A DNA stretch of 5,295 nt from Firmicutes bacterium UBA7709 (GTDB lineage: Bacteria > Bacillota_A > Clostridia > Peptostreptococcales > Anaerovoracaceae), in NCBI GenBank assembly GCA_002482405.1, contig DLFX01000220.1, forward strand, positions 1 to 5,295, in the 5' to 3' direction. Positions 1 to 5,295 of this stretch are shown in pieces. The notes under the pieces are model-generated. The model was not told the DNA's origin, made no database searches, and worked only from the letters and a program-made list of their open reading frames with translations. Position 1 is the first letter of the stretch. The number at the start of each line of letters is the position of its first letter. The translations under genes were made by a program, and so were the position numbers.

Positions 1-410
1 GGAATGCCCTTGGCATGGCTGCCGGGATTGCAACCATGAAGGCATTCGATGAAAACATGGTGAACAGGGTCAACAACCTTGGATTCAGATTTAAGGGCAG
101 CCTGGAAAACGTGTTTAAAAAATTGGGCCTTGACATTCAAGTCAGCGGCACCGGATCGCTGTATAATATCATCTTTTCCAATAAAGCAATCCGCAGCTAC
201 AGGGATGTCGCTTCGTCCTATGAGAGGCTGAATCAGATATTGTATCTGAGCCTTATTACGAAAGGTATCTTTGACGCGCCCCGGGGGATGTTTTGCATGT
301 CCACGGCGATGACCGAGGCAGATATTGATTTTGCAGTTGATAAAATTGAGGCGTCTCTTACCGAAATGCGCCCCGTCATAGCTGAGGCGGCGCCGGAGCT
401 GGTTCTGTAA
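1..410 (+). CDS. Class III PLP-dependent aminotransferase, glutamate-1-semialdehyde aminomutase-like (C-terminal part)
   Basis: This is the C-terminal small domain of a fold-type I, class III aminotransferase. The open frame continues to the left edge (first full codon at 3, reading N-A-L-G-M-A-A-G), so the Met at 15 is internal and the real start lies upstream. The N-A-L-G-M-A-A-G stretch matches the NPLGMAAG-type segment that lies downstream of the catalytic PLP lysine in this family. The following region (G-x-G-S-L-Y-N-I-I-F, then A-P-R-G-M-F-C-M-S-T-A-M-T-E-A-D-I-D) matches the end of glutamate-1-semialdehyde 2,1-aminomutase-like enzymes, in which S-T-x-H-T-E-x-D-I is usual; here the His position is Met. 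The PLP lysine and most of the substrate pocket are outside the window, so the substrate cannot be assigned. It need not be HemL: many clostridial paralogues act on other amino acids, and the adjacent amino acid permease favours a catabolic or amino-acid-converting role (inference). No terminator is evident before the permease, so co-transcription is likely. Confidence 0.85.
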   Translation, partial: NALGMAAGIATMKAFDENMVNRVNNLGFRFKGSLENVFKKLGLDIQVSGTGSLYNIIFSNKAIRSYRDVASSYERLNQILYLSLITKGIFDAPRGMFCMSTAMTEADIDFAVDKIEASLTEMRPVIAEAAPELVL

Positions 411-462
411 AACGGACGATATCCGGTATTCCTGATGTTATATTATTTTTTATATTTTATTC

Positions 463-470
463 AAGGAGGT
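463..470 (+). promoter_or_regulatory. Strong Shine-Dalgarno site for the permease
   Basis: AAGGAGGT is a near-perfect complement of the 16S rRNA 3' end. It sits 5 nt before the ATG at 476 and fixes that start. The preceding stretch (about 438-460) is almost all A and T. Confidence 0.85.
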
Positions 471-475
471 AGCTC

Positions 476-1903
476 ATGTTAAAAGCAGAGAACGATGTTT
501 ATCAAATCAAAGCGGAGCTGGAGGAAAAAGGCTCTAAGCTGAAAAGAGATCTAAAGGGACGGCATTTGTTCATGATCTCTATCGGCGGTGTAATTGGAAC
601 CGGACTATTTGTAGGCTCGGGCTATTCAATCGCACAGGCCGGCCCGCTGGGAGCGGTTCTGGTTTATGCGCTGACAGGCGTTATAATGTTCATCACAATG
701 CGTTGTCTCGGCGAGATGGCTGTTTTTATGCCTATTGCAGGTTCATTTCAGACTTATGCGACAAAGTTTATTTCTCCGGGTGCAGGATTTAGTGTGGGAT
801 GGTTTTATTGGCTGAATTATGCCATCACAATTCCCTTTGAGCTGGTTATTTCCGGGCAGATGATGTCGAAGTGGGTGAGCCCCGAAGTAGTGCCGGTCTG
901 GGGCTGGGCAACAATTTTCGCCCTCGTCTTTGTCGTCATGAATATCTTTGCGGTAAAGTATTTCGGTGAAGCCGAATTTTGGTTCTGCAGCATCAAGGTC
1001 TTCGCAATCATTCTATTTATCATTATTGGAATCTGCCAACTGCTGGGCATCTTAGGAACCGGAACCGGAGCTGTGGGTCTTGGAAACTTCGTTGTCAACG
1101 GGTCATTGTTCCCGACCTCCTTTGGGATGGTAATGACTGCATTTATCACAGTGGCATTCTCCTATAACGGAACGGAAATTATCGGTCTTACCGCAGGTGA
1201 GAGCACCGAACCGGAGCGCATGCTGAAAAGATCGATCAATAATACGGCGTACAGGACATTGATTTTCTATGTAGGCTCTATCCTGATTCTGGTCTTAACC
1301 CTTCCGTGGAAAAGCTTTGTCGGTGTTGAATTTGTGGAAAGCCCGTTTGTACTCAGCCTGGAAAACGCAGGGCTCAGCTTTGCGTCGGACATTATGAATT
1401 TTGTCGTTGTCACCGCCGCGCTGTCCTGCGGAAATTCGCTGCTCTATTCATGCATGAGATTGTTGTTCGGAATGGCCGGTGAAGGACAGGCGCCAAAAGC
1501 TTTAGGCAATGTAACGAAAAACGGTGTCCCGAGAAATGCTTTAATATTCACCATGGTTATCGTCTGCTTATATCAGCTGACCGCTGTGTACCAGCCTGCC
1601 GTCATTGCTCTGATGCTTGTTGCAATATCCAGCTTGGCCGGAATGATCAACTGGGCACTGATCTGTCTGTCGCAGATTATGTTCAGAAAGAAATATGTTG
1701 CCTCCGGCGGAAAGATTGAAGACTTAAAATTCAAGATGTTCGGATTTCCATACGTTTCCTACATCGGTTTCTTTGCAAATGCATTGATGATCCTTTCCTT
1801 TGTATTTTTACCGGGGAATTTATCTATGCTGTTCGCATTTGTGCCCCTGTTTGCAATCTGCTGGATAGGCTATGATTTTTATCACAAGAAAAAAATGAAG
1901 TAA
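476..1903 (+). CDS. Amino acid permease, APC superfamily (AAT-like)
   Basis: This is a 475-residue integral membrane transporter, the normal length for the amino acid transporter (AAT) branch of the APC superfamily, expected to have 12 transmembrane helices and to import an amino acid with a coupled proton. A charged cytoplasmic N-terminus (about residues 1-28) leads into the TM1 signature G-R-H-L-F-M-I-S-I-G-G-V-I-G-T-G-L-F-V-G-S-G (about 28-49), whose unwound GxxxGTGLF segment binds the substrate backbone in this family. Further family marks are L-G-E-M-A-V-F-M-P-I-A-G-S-F in the TM2-TM3 region, G-W-F-Y-W-L-N-Y-A-I-T-I-P-F-E-L, and F-S-Y-N-G-T-E-I-I-G-L-T-A-G-E-S around TM6. The protein ends in a short basic tail. 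LysP, GabP, aromatic and proline permeases share all these motifs, so the substrate is not assigned. It lies 65 bp after the aminotransferase and is followed by a terminator, so the two probably form one transcription unit (inference). Confidence 0.93.
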   Translation: MLKAENDVYQIKAELEEKGSKLKRDLKGRHLFMISIGGVIGTGLFVGSGYSIAQAGPLGAVLVYALTGVIMFITMRCLGEMAVFMPIAGSFQTYATKFISPGAGFSVGWFYWLNYAITIPFELVISGQMMSKWVSPEVVPVWGWATIFALVFVVMNIFAVKYFGEAEFWFCSIKVFAIILFIIIGICQLLGILGTGTGAVGLGNFVVNGSLFPTSFGMVMTAFITVAFSYNGTEIIGLTAGESTEPERMLKRSINNTAYRTLIFYVGSILILVLTLPWKSFVGVEFVESPFVLSLENAGLSFASDIMNFVVVTAALSCGNSLLYSCMRLLFGMAGEGQAPKALGNVTKNGVPRNALIFTMVIVCLYQLTAVYQPAVIALMLVAISSLAGMINWALICLSQIMFRKKYVASGGKIEDLKFKMFGFPYVSYIGFFANALMILSFVFLPGNLSMLFAFVPLFAICWIGYDFYHKKKMK

Positions 1904-1928
1904 AAAAAGGTAAATAAAAAACTCCTTG

Positions 1929-1979
1929 GCGCCTGGCATGTGTATCTTCTCCAAAATACACATGCTACGGCGCTTTTTT
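1929..1979 (+). terminator. Rho-independent terminator after the permease
   Basis: GCGCC (1929-1933) and GCATGTGTAT (1936-1945) pair with ATACACATGC (1956-1965) and GGCGC (1969-1973), with a small internal mismatch (TG opposite TAC) and a 10-nt loop. Six T residues follow directly (1974-1979). The element lies 25 bp after the permease stop and separates the left transcription unit from the right-hand operon. Confidence 0.92.
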
Positions 1980-2076
1980 ATGGGCTTATAGCCCCTGAGT
2001 AAACCATCATTCTAGACGGTTATGAATGCGCTAAGTTTCCAATAAAATAAAAAAAGTAAAAATATGTAATTAAAGG

Positions 2077-2105
2077 TTGACAAATGGAAAAAACTAGAAT
2101 ATGAT
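2077..2105 (+). promoter_or_regulatory. Housekeeping-sigma (sigma-A type) promoter for the Tad-like operon
   Basis: TTGACA (2077-2082, exact consensus -35) is followed after exactly 17 bp by TATGAT (2100-2105, one mismatch to TATAAT). An A-rich tract directly upstream could act as an UP element. Transcription would begin near 2112, giving a leader of about 47 nt before the TTG start at 2159. The start point is inferred from spacing, not observed. Confidence 0.8.
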
Positions 2106-2144
2106 TAAAATTACAAAATATGGTAAATATTTAAAGATTTCAGG

Positions 2145-2151
2145 AAAGGAG
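2145..2151 (+). promoter_or_regulatory. Ribosome binding site that sets a TTG start
   Basis: AAAGGAG lies 7 nt before the TTG at 2159. The only upstream in-frame ATG (2120) runs into a stop at 2132-2134. The next in-frame ATG (2252) would remove the membrane anchor. The TTG is therefore the best start. Confidence 0.8.
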
Positions 2152-2158
2152 CGGACAC

Positions 2159-2851
2159 TTGAGAAAATTAAGATCAATTCTAGGTATTTTGTTGATTTTA
2201 TTATCCATTGTCGGATTGTTTCTCTGGGAATGGAAGGGTAGGGAAGCGATCATGACCGATGAGGTTTTGGTGGCAAAGGAAGAAATCCGAAAAGGCGCTA
2301 TTGTGGACAGCGGCATGTTTATCACGAAAGGGGTACCCAGGGAGAATCTGCTTCCGGGGGCACTCACTCCCGGGGCTGTTCGGTTCATACAGGGTAAGGC
2401 GGCCTCACAGTTCATCGCCGAAAACGGCCAGGTAGTCGCAGATTACTTTCAGGCTGACGAATTTTCCCTGGACCAGGATGAATCTGTCTTTGTGATCGAC
2501 CCGGAATGGATCGGAATGAGGAGCAGCGCCCTGAGAAGGGGCGATGTCGTCGATATTTACGGAAGCGGCGGACTGGGGCTTCTGGGAACCTTCCGCATCG
2601 CCTATGTGAAGGACGACGCCGACAGAGAGGTGAGAACCGTGACGGCGGACACAGGGATGAGCGTTGAAGCTGGTAAGCCGGGTGACAGAGGTATTTTGGA
2701 AAGGCCGGATGGCTCTGCCGTCATCGACCATATTGAGATCATATCGACGTTTCAGGAGTACGAGAGTCTGGTGAACAGCATCGGCGGGGACGGTGAAACC
2801 ACTCCTGCAGCGCTGGTCATCGTTCAGAGGGGGGATCGAATTGATTCATAA
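2159..2851 (+). CDS. SAF-domain membrane-anchored protein, CpaB/RcpC-like pilus assembly protein
   Basis: A 230-residue protein that starts at TTG. It opens with a basic stretch (RKLR) and one hydrophobic segment (about residues 7-23) that would anchor it with its C-terminus outside the membrane. A SAF domain follows (about 35-98): V-L-V-A-K-E-E-I-R-K-G-A-I-V, then later G-K-A-A-S-Q-F-I-A-E-N-G-Q-V-V, the usual pattern of CpaB/RcpC and flagellar FlgA-like proteins. The second part (about 105-228) contains L-R-R-G-D-V-V-D-I-Y-G, matching the RcpC/CpaB C-terminal domain with its 'xGDxVDV' turn. In proteobacterial Tad systems this protein works in the periplasm near the secretin. A Gram-positive cell has no secretin, so a role at the outer membrane face or cell wall is inferred. 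It is the first gene of the operon and overlaps the next gene by 11 bp. An uncharacterised SAF protein outside pilus assembly is the alternative, but the following genes argue against that. Confidence 0.82.
   Translation: MRKLRSILGILLILLSIVGLFLWEWKGREAIMTDEVLVAKEEIRKGAIVDSGMFITKGVPRENLLPGALTPGAVRFIQGKAASQFIAENGQVVADYFQADEFSLDQDESVFVIDPEWIGMRSSALRRGDVVDIYGSGGLGLLGTFRIAYVKDDADREVRTVTADTGMSVEAGKPGDRGILERPDGSAVIDHIEIISTFQEYESLVNSIGGDGETTPAALVIVQRGDRIDS
2826..2835 (+). promoter_or_regulatory. Ribosome binding site that sets the TTG start of the TadZ-like gene
   Basis: AGAGGGGGGA ends 5 nt before TTG at 2841. This favours the TTG over the longer GTG start at 2793, which would overlap the upstream gene by 59 bp and add 16 residues with no fit to the ATPase fold. 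Confidence 0.65.
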
Positions 2852-3620
2852 TCTGTTTTCTTTTCACGGGGCGGACCATAAAGTCGGAACGACGATGATC
2901 GCTCAATCCGTTGCGGAGACCGTTTCAGCAGGTCAGCCGAACCTCAGGATATTGCTCATCGCGATGAACGGAAGAGAGAGCGCCGAGTATGTCCGGGAAA
3001 CGCCGGCAAGCATCGATTCCATCAAGTTCCACGCCGACAACAGGATGATCAGCGGGGAAGAATTTTTAAAGACCTGTACTCACAAAGGGAACTTTTACAT
3101 GATGGCAGGCGTTGTCAATGAGACGGAGGCCCGCTATTATCATCCGGATATGGCAAGGTATCTGTTGGAAGAGATCGCGCCCGAGTTTGACCTGATCCTG
3201 GCGGACAGCGGAAACGAACTGGATAACGGGCTGGCAGTGGGTGCGCTGTCCGTGTCCGGAGAGGTTCTTCTCGTCACGGTACAGCAGGAGTCCGCGCTCC
3301 GAAGGTATGAAAAGAACAGGAAGCTGTGGGATGCCCTGGGATTGGGAATATCAACCTTTCTGATAAACAAATTCGATGAACAGGATCCCTATGGACTTTC
3401 CTATATAGCGGACCGGCTGGAGGTGGGGAAAGAGAAGCTTTTGAAAATCGCTTCGGCTGGATATTGCCGGCAGGCGGAAAGCGATTACAGGACACTTTTG
3501 GAATATAAGAACGATGCTTATCACCTTGATATCATGGCGGCGGCAAATTATATCCTGAGTAAAAACGGGTTCCCTGAGATACAGAAACAAAGGAAGAGCA
3601 GATGGAAAAGTTTTATTTAG
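2841..3620 (+). CDS. TadZ/CpaE-like P-loop protein (ParA/MinD fold), single-domain
   Basis: From TTG at 2841 the product is 259 residues. It begins almost at once with the first beta strand and a deviant P-loop, F-S-F-H-G-A-D-H-K-V-G-T-T-M-I-A (residues 6-21). CpaE/TadZ proteins usually read GGVG[TA][ST]T, so the missing GK[ST] lysine is family-like, but a Lys sits two places earlier (K14). A DxxxxADSG strand (D117, D122-S-G124) matches the Walker A'/switch II strand, and F-L-I-N-K-F-D (173-179) matches the NKxD-like strand of the MinD/ParA family. TadZ is thought to place the Tad machine in the cell, often at a pole. The typical N-terminal receiver-like domain of TadZ/CpaE is absent. The start overlaps the SAF gene by 11 bp and the end overlaps the TadA-like gene by 19 bp. 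Assignment to TadZ rests on fold and neighbours; a generic ParA/MinD-like regulator of the same operon is possible. Confidence 0.75.
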   Translation: MIHNLFSFHGADHKVGTTMIAQSVAETVSAGQPNLRILLIAMNGRESAEYVRETPASIDSIKFHADNRMISGEEFLKTCTHKGNFYMMAGVVNETEARYYHPDMARYLLEEIAPEFDLILADSGNELDNGLAVGALSVSGEVLLVTVQQESALRRYEKNRKLWDALGLGISTFLINKFDEQDPYGLSYIADRLEVGKEKLLKIASAGYCRQAESDYRTLLEYKNDAYHLDIMAAANYILSKNGFPEIQKQRKSRWKSFI

Positions 3621-4972
3621 ACGACTATTTAAAATCCAGAAACAGGGAATCGGATCAGCTGAGGCTTGATTTTCAGAAGCTCTGCCGCCGCGTCAACGCG
3701 GAGTTTCTCCGGGAATGGGAGGACGGAAGGGAAAATCTCGATTCGGCCTTGCGGATACAGAAAAGAGCCATCATCGGATATGAAAACGAGGTTTCCTATT
3801 TTAAGAGCAGGATCCGTCAGCTCATCAAGAAATACGGCGCGGAGCCCTCGGAATATCCGGGTTGGTATGAAAGTCTGGCGGACGGGATCTATCAGGAAAA
3901 CTGGGGGCTTGCCGGAATCTCGGAATGGTTTTCGGAAGGGTATGGGGAAAGCAGCTCGGCAAAGATAATCGGAGACCGGATCTATTTTCTGGAAGAAGGG
4001 CGGATGCAACTCAAACCACAGACCATTTCAAAGGACAGGAGAGAGCAGATGATCCGGGCATTTCTGCTCCTCACGCCGGAGGAGCGGCTGGATAAGGAGT
4101 TTCATGAGGTGTATATGCTGGACGGCACCAGGGTGACGATATTCGGCGGCGGCATGACAAAGCGGGGGCAGGACGTCATCATCTTCCGGCGGTATATCAT
4201 CCCCAGCTACACCTTTGAAGAGCAGGCGGCAAGGGGCACCATTCCGGCGGAGGCCATTCCGCTGTTCAAATCGATGATCCGTCTGGGGTACAACGTTGCT
4301 TTTACGGGCAGTGTCAGAACCGCCAAGACGACCTTCCTTTCAACTTGGCAGAGCTATGAGGACCCAAGCCTGGAGGGGGTTATGGTAGAGACGGACCCGG
4401 AGATCCCGATCCACGCTTTGATGCCGGATGCTCCCATATTGCAGTTGATAGCGGATAACGAGAAGCTGAAGCACATTTCGAAAAATCTTCTGAGAAGCGA
4501 TGCGGATTACTTTATCCTGGCGGAAGCCCGGGACGGTGTGGCGCTGGACACGGCAGTCAAGATCGCAAGCAAGGGAACCAGAAGAATGAAAATAACCTTT
4601 CACACCCGGGATCCCCTTGATTTTCCCTATGATGTGGCTTTTGAGATCGTAAAAAGCCTGGGCGGGGATCTTGACAGCACGGCAAGAAAGGTCGCGGCGA
4701 GCTTTGACTATATCTTTCATTTTATTCAGCTTTCCAACAAGAGCCAGAAACGGCTGAAAAGCATTTATGAATTGGGAGTCGACAGAAATACAAAGGAGAT
4801 TTCCATGAAGGAGCTTTGCAGATACGATCATAAAAACGATTGCTGGAGATGGGAATATGCCATCAGCGAGGATAAGCTGGCCGCCGGTGAAGAAGAGGAC
4901 GCGGCCGCGCTGGAGGTATTTTTAGAGGAGCTGGCGGTCCTGTCAGGTGGGAGGGTTGAAAATGCAAACTGA
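3602..4972 (+). CDS. TadA/CpaF-like secretion ATPase (type II/IV secretion superfamily)
   Basis: A 456-residue protein with ATG start and an AAAGGAAG site (3589-3596) 5 nt upstream. It should be the cytoplasmic hexameric motor that powers pilus subunit assembly. A charged helical region (about 1-85) leads into an N-terminal domain in which Y-Q-E-N-W-G-L-A-G-I and I-Y-F-L-E-E-G-R follow the CpaF pattern. The RecA-like ATPase domain follows: linker R-R-Y-I-I-P-S-Y-T-F-E-E, Walker A G-S-V-R-T-A-K-T-T (236-244), Walker B-type strand A-D-Y-F-I-L-A-E-A-R-D-G with the family Glu at 308 (usual GEVRGxE), and a His box F-H-T-R-D-P with His334 (usual LHA). The Walker A has Ala241 where Gly precedes the Lys in nearly all family members; Lys242 and Thr243 are kept. 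The C-terminus is acidic. The gene overlaps its upstream neighbour by 19 bp and its downstream neighbour by 11 bp. Family membership is secure; whether it hydrolyses ATP normally is not. Confidence 0.9.
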   Translation: MEKFYLDDYLKSRNRESDQLRLDFQKLCRRVNAEFLREWEDGRENLDSALRIQKRAIIGYENEVSYFKSRIRQLIKKYGAEPSEYPGWYESLADGIYQENWGLAGISEWFSEGYGESSSAKIIGDRIYFLEEGRMQLKPQTISKDRREQMIRAFLLLTPEERLDKEFHEVYMLDGTRVTIFGGGMTKRGQDVIIFRRYIIPSYTFEEQAARGTIPAEAIPLFKSMIRLGYNVAFTGSVRTAKTTFLSTWQSYEDPSLEGVMVETDPEIPIHALMPDAPILQLIADNEKLKHISKNLLRSDADYFILAEARDGVALDTAVKIASKGTRRMKITFHTRDPLDFPYDVAFEIVKSLGGDLDSTARKVAASFDYIFHFIQLSNKSQKRLKSIYELGVDRNTKEISMKELCRYDHKNDCWRWEYAISEDKLAAGEEEDAAALEVFLEELAVLSGGRVENAN

Positions 4973-5295
4973 TATCCAGAGGTGGAATCTTATCTTTATC
5001 CTGATTGCGGCGGGAATCTATCTGGTTTTCCTGTGCGGATTTTGGCTGATCTGTTCGGAAGGGGTAAAAGGCTGCCTGGCCAAGCTTCGGATGAAAAACC
5101 GGCTGAAAGCGAGGCGAAGAGCTCTCAAGCCGGAAACAGCCCTGGAAAAACATCTCCGCAACGTGCTGTCCATTTCCATGAAAAGGACGGTAGCTCCGAA
5201 AGCTTTCATCTGCTATACAGAAGCGGTCTTTTTGCTGGTTCTGATCGCAGGGATGCAGACTATCAGCGCGGTTTCCGCTTTTCTCATGGCCGCGC
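4962..5295 (+). CDS. Membrane protein, probable TadB-like platform protein (N-terminal part, cut by window end)
   Basis: The frame opens at ATG 4962, overlapping the ATPase stop by 11 bp, with a purine-rich binding site GGTGGGAGGG (4946-4955 region) 6 nt upstream. It stays open for 111 codons to the right edge. A hydrophobic segment (about residues 8-32, rich in I, L, F and A) is followed by a strongly basic stretch (about 36-80, including A-R-R-R-A-L-K), then a second hydrophobic segment begins near residue 88 and runs to the edge. This layout (membrane segment, basic cytoplasmic part, more membrane segments) and the position directly after tadA fit a T2SSF/TadB-like inner-membrane platform protein. 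The T2SSF domain itself is not within the window, so the assignment is mainly from context; a different membrane component of the same machine is possible. Confidence 0.6.
   Translation, partial: MQTDIQRWNLIFILIAAGIYLVFLCGFWLICSEGVKGCLAKLRMKNRLKARRRALKPETALEKHLRNVLSISMKRTVAPKAFICYTEAVFLLVLIAGMQTISAVSAFLMAA

Larger units (their letters stand above)
1980..2158. other. AT-rich intergenic region upstream of the Tad-like operon
   Basis: No gene is supported here. The region holds a small perfect hairpin (GGGCT-TAT-AGCCC, 1982-1994), a strongly A-rich tract (about 2040-2074) just before a -35 box, the promoter at 2077-2105, and an AT palindrome TAAATATTTA (2124-2133) in the expected leader. An in-frame ATG at 2120 is stopped after four codons, so it cannot extend the downstream gene. 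Confidence 0.7.

Noticed and set aside
413..425. Small hairpin CGGA-CGATA-TCCG after the aminotransferase stop
   Set aside because: The 4-bp stem is too weak, and the nearest T-rich tract starts about 18 nt later, so it is not called a terminator.
817..1149. 110-codon open frame on the - strand inside the permease gene
   Set aside because: It is antisense to conserved permease helices and shows no independent coding signal.
1982..1994. Perfect 5-bp hairpin GGGCT-TAT-AGCCC just after the terminator
   Set aside because: It has no T tract and no promoter overlap; a stem this short is expected by chance.
1980..2158. Possible riboswitch or small RNA in the operon leader
   Set aside because: The predicted leader is only about 47 nt and AT-rich, too short and unstructured for a known riboswitch class; no second terminator is seen before the first gene.
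2793..2840. Longer GTG start for the TadZ-like protein
   Set aside because: It adds 16 residues that do not belong to the ATPase fold and overlaps the SAF gene by 59 bp; TTG 2841 has a purine-rich binding site at proper spacing. It cannot be fully excluded.
3629..4009. 126-codon open frame on the - strand, with a 100-codon + frame at 3666-3968 in the same place
   Set aside because: Both lie within the N-terminal part of the ATPase gene in other frames, and their translations look like shadow sequence rich in Arg, Pro and Ser.
4340..4831. 163-codon open frame on the - strand inside the ATPase gene
   Set aside because: It is fully antisense to a well-supported TadA-like gene, its translation resembles no family, and it has no matching ribosome binding site or operon context.

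Overview
The window looks like a chromosomal piece of a low-to-moderate GC Gram-positive anaerobe, most likely a member of the Clostridia (Bacillota). This is inferred from strong AAGGAGGT-type ribosome binding sites, two TTG start codons, AT-rich intergenic DNA, and the style of the Tad/Flp-type genes. The species cannot be told from the sequence. All supported genes lie on the + strand.

Left part (1-1980): the C-terminal end of a class III PLP-dependent aminotransferase of the glutamate-1-semialdehyde aminomutase-like type runs in from the left edge. After 65 bp it is followed by a complete amino acid permease of the APC superfamily (AAT-like). The pair looks like an amino acid uptake and conversion unit. 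It is closed by a clear Rho-independent terminator at 1929-1979.

Middle (1980-2158): an AT-rich intergenic region carries a near-consensus housekeeping promoter (TTGACA, 17 bp spacer, TATGAT) directed rightward.

Right part (2159-5295): four tightly overlapping genes begin what reads as a Tad/Flp-type (type IVb) pilus or related secretion operon. They are an N-terminally anchored SAF-domain protein (CpaB/RcpC-like), a single-domain ParA/MinD-fold protein (TadZ/CpaE-like), a secretion ATPase (TadA/CpaF-like), and the N-terminus of a membrane protein that is probably the inner-membrane platform (TadB-like), cut by the right edge. Neighbouring genes overlap by 11, 19 and 11 bp, which suggests translational coupling.

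In the expected working model, TadZ-like places the machine, the TadA-like ATPase powers assembly through the platform protein, and the SAF protein acts on the outer face of the membrane. The notable point is that the operon is divergent. The TadA-like ATPase has Ala-Lys instead of Gly-Lys in its P-loop. The TadZ-like protein lacks the usual N-terminal receiver-like domain and the GK[ST] lysine. No pilin, prepilin peptidase or TadC is inside the window, so the identity of the appendage is inferred, not shown.
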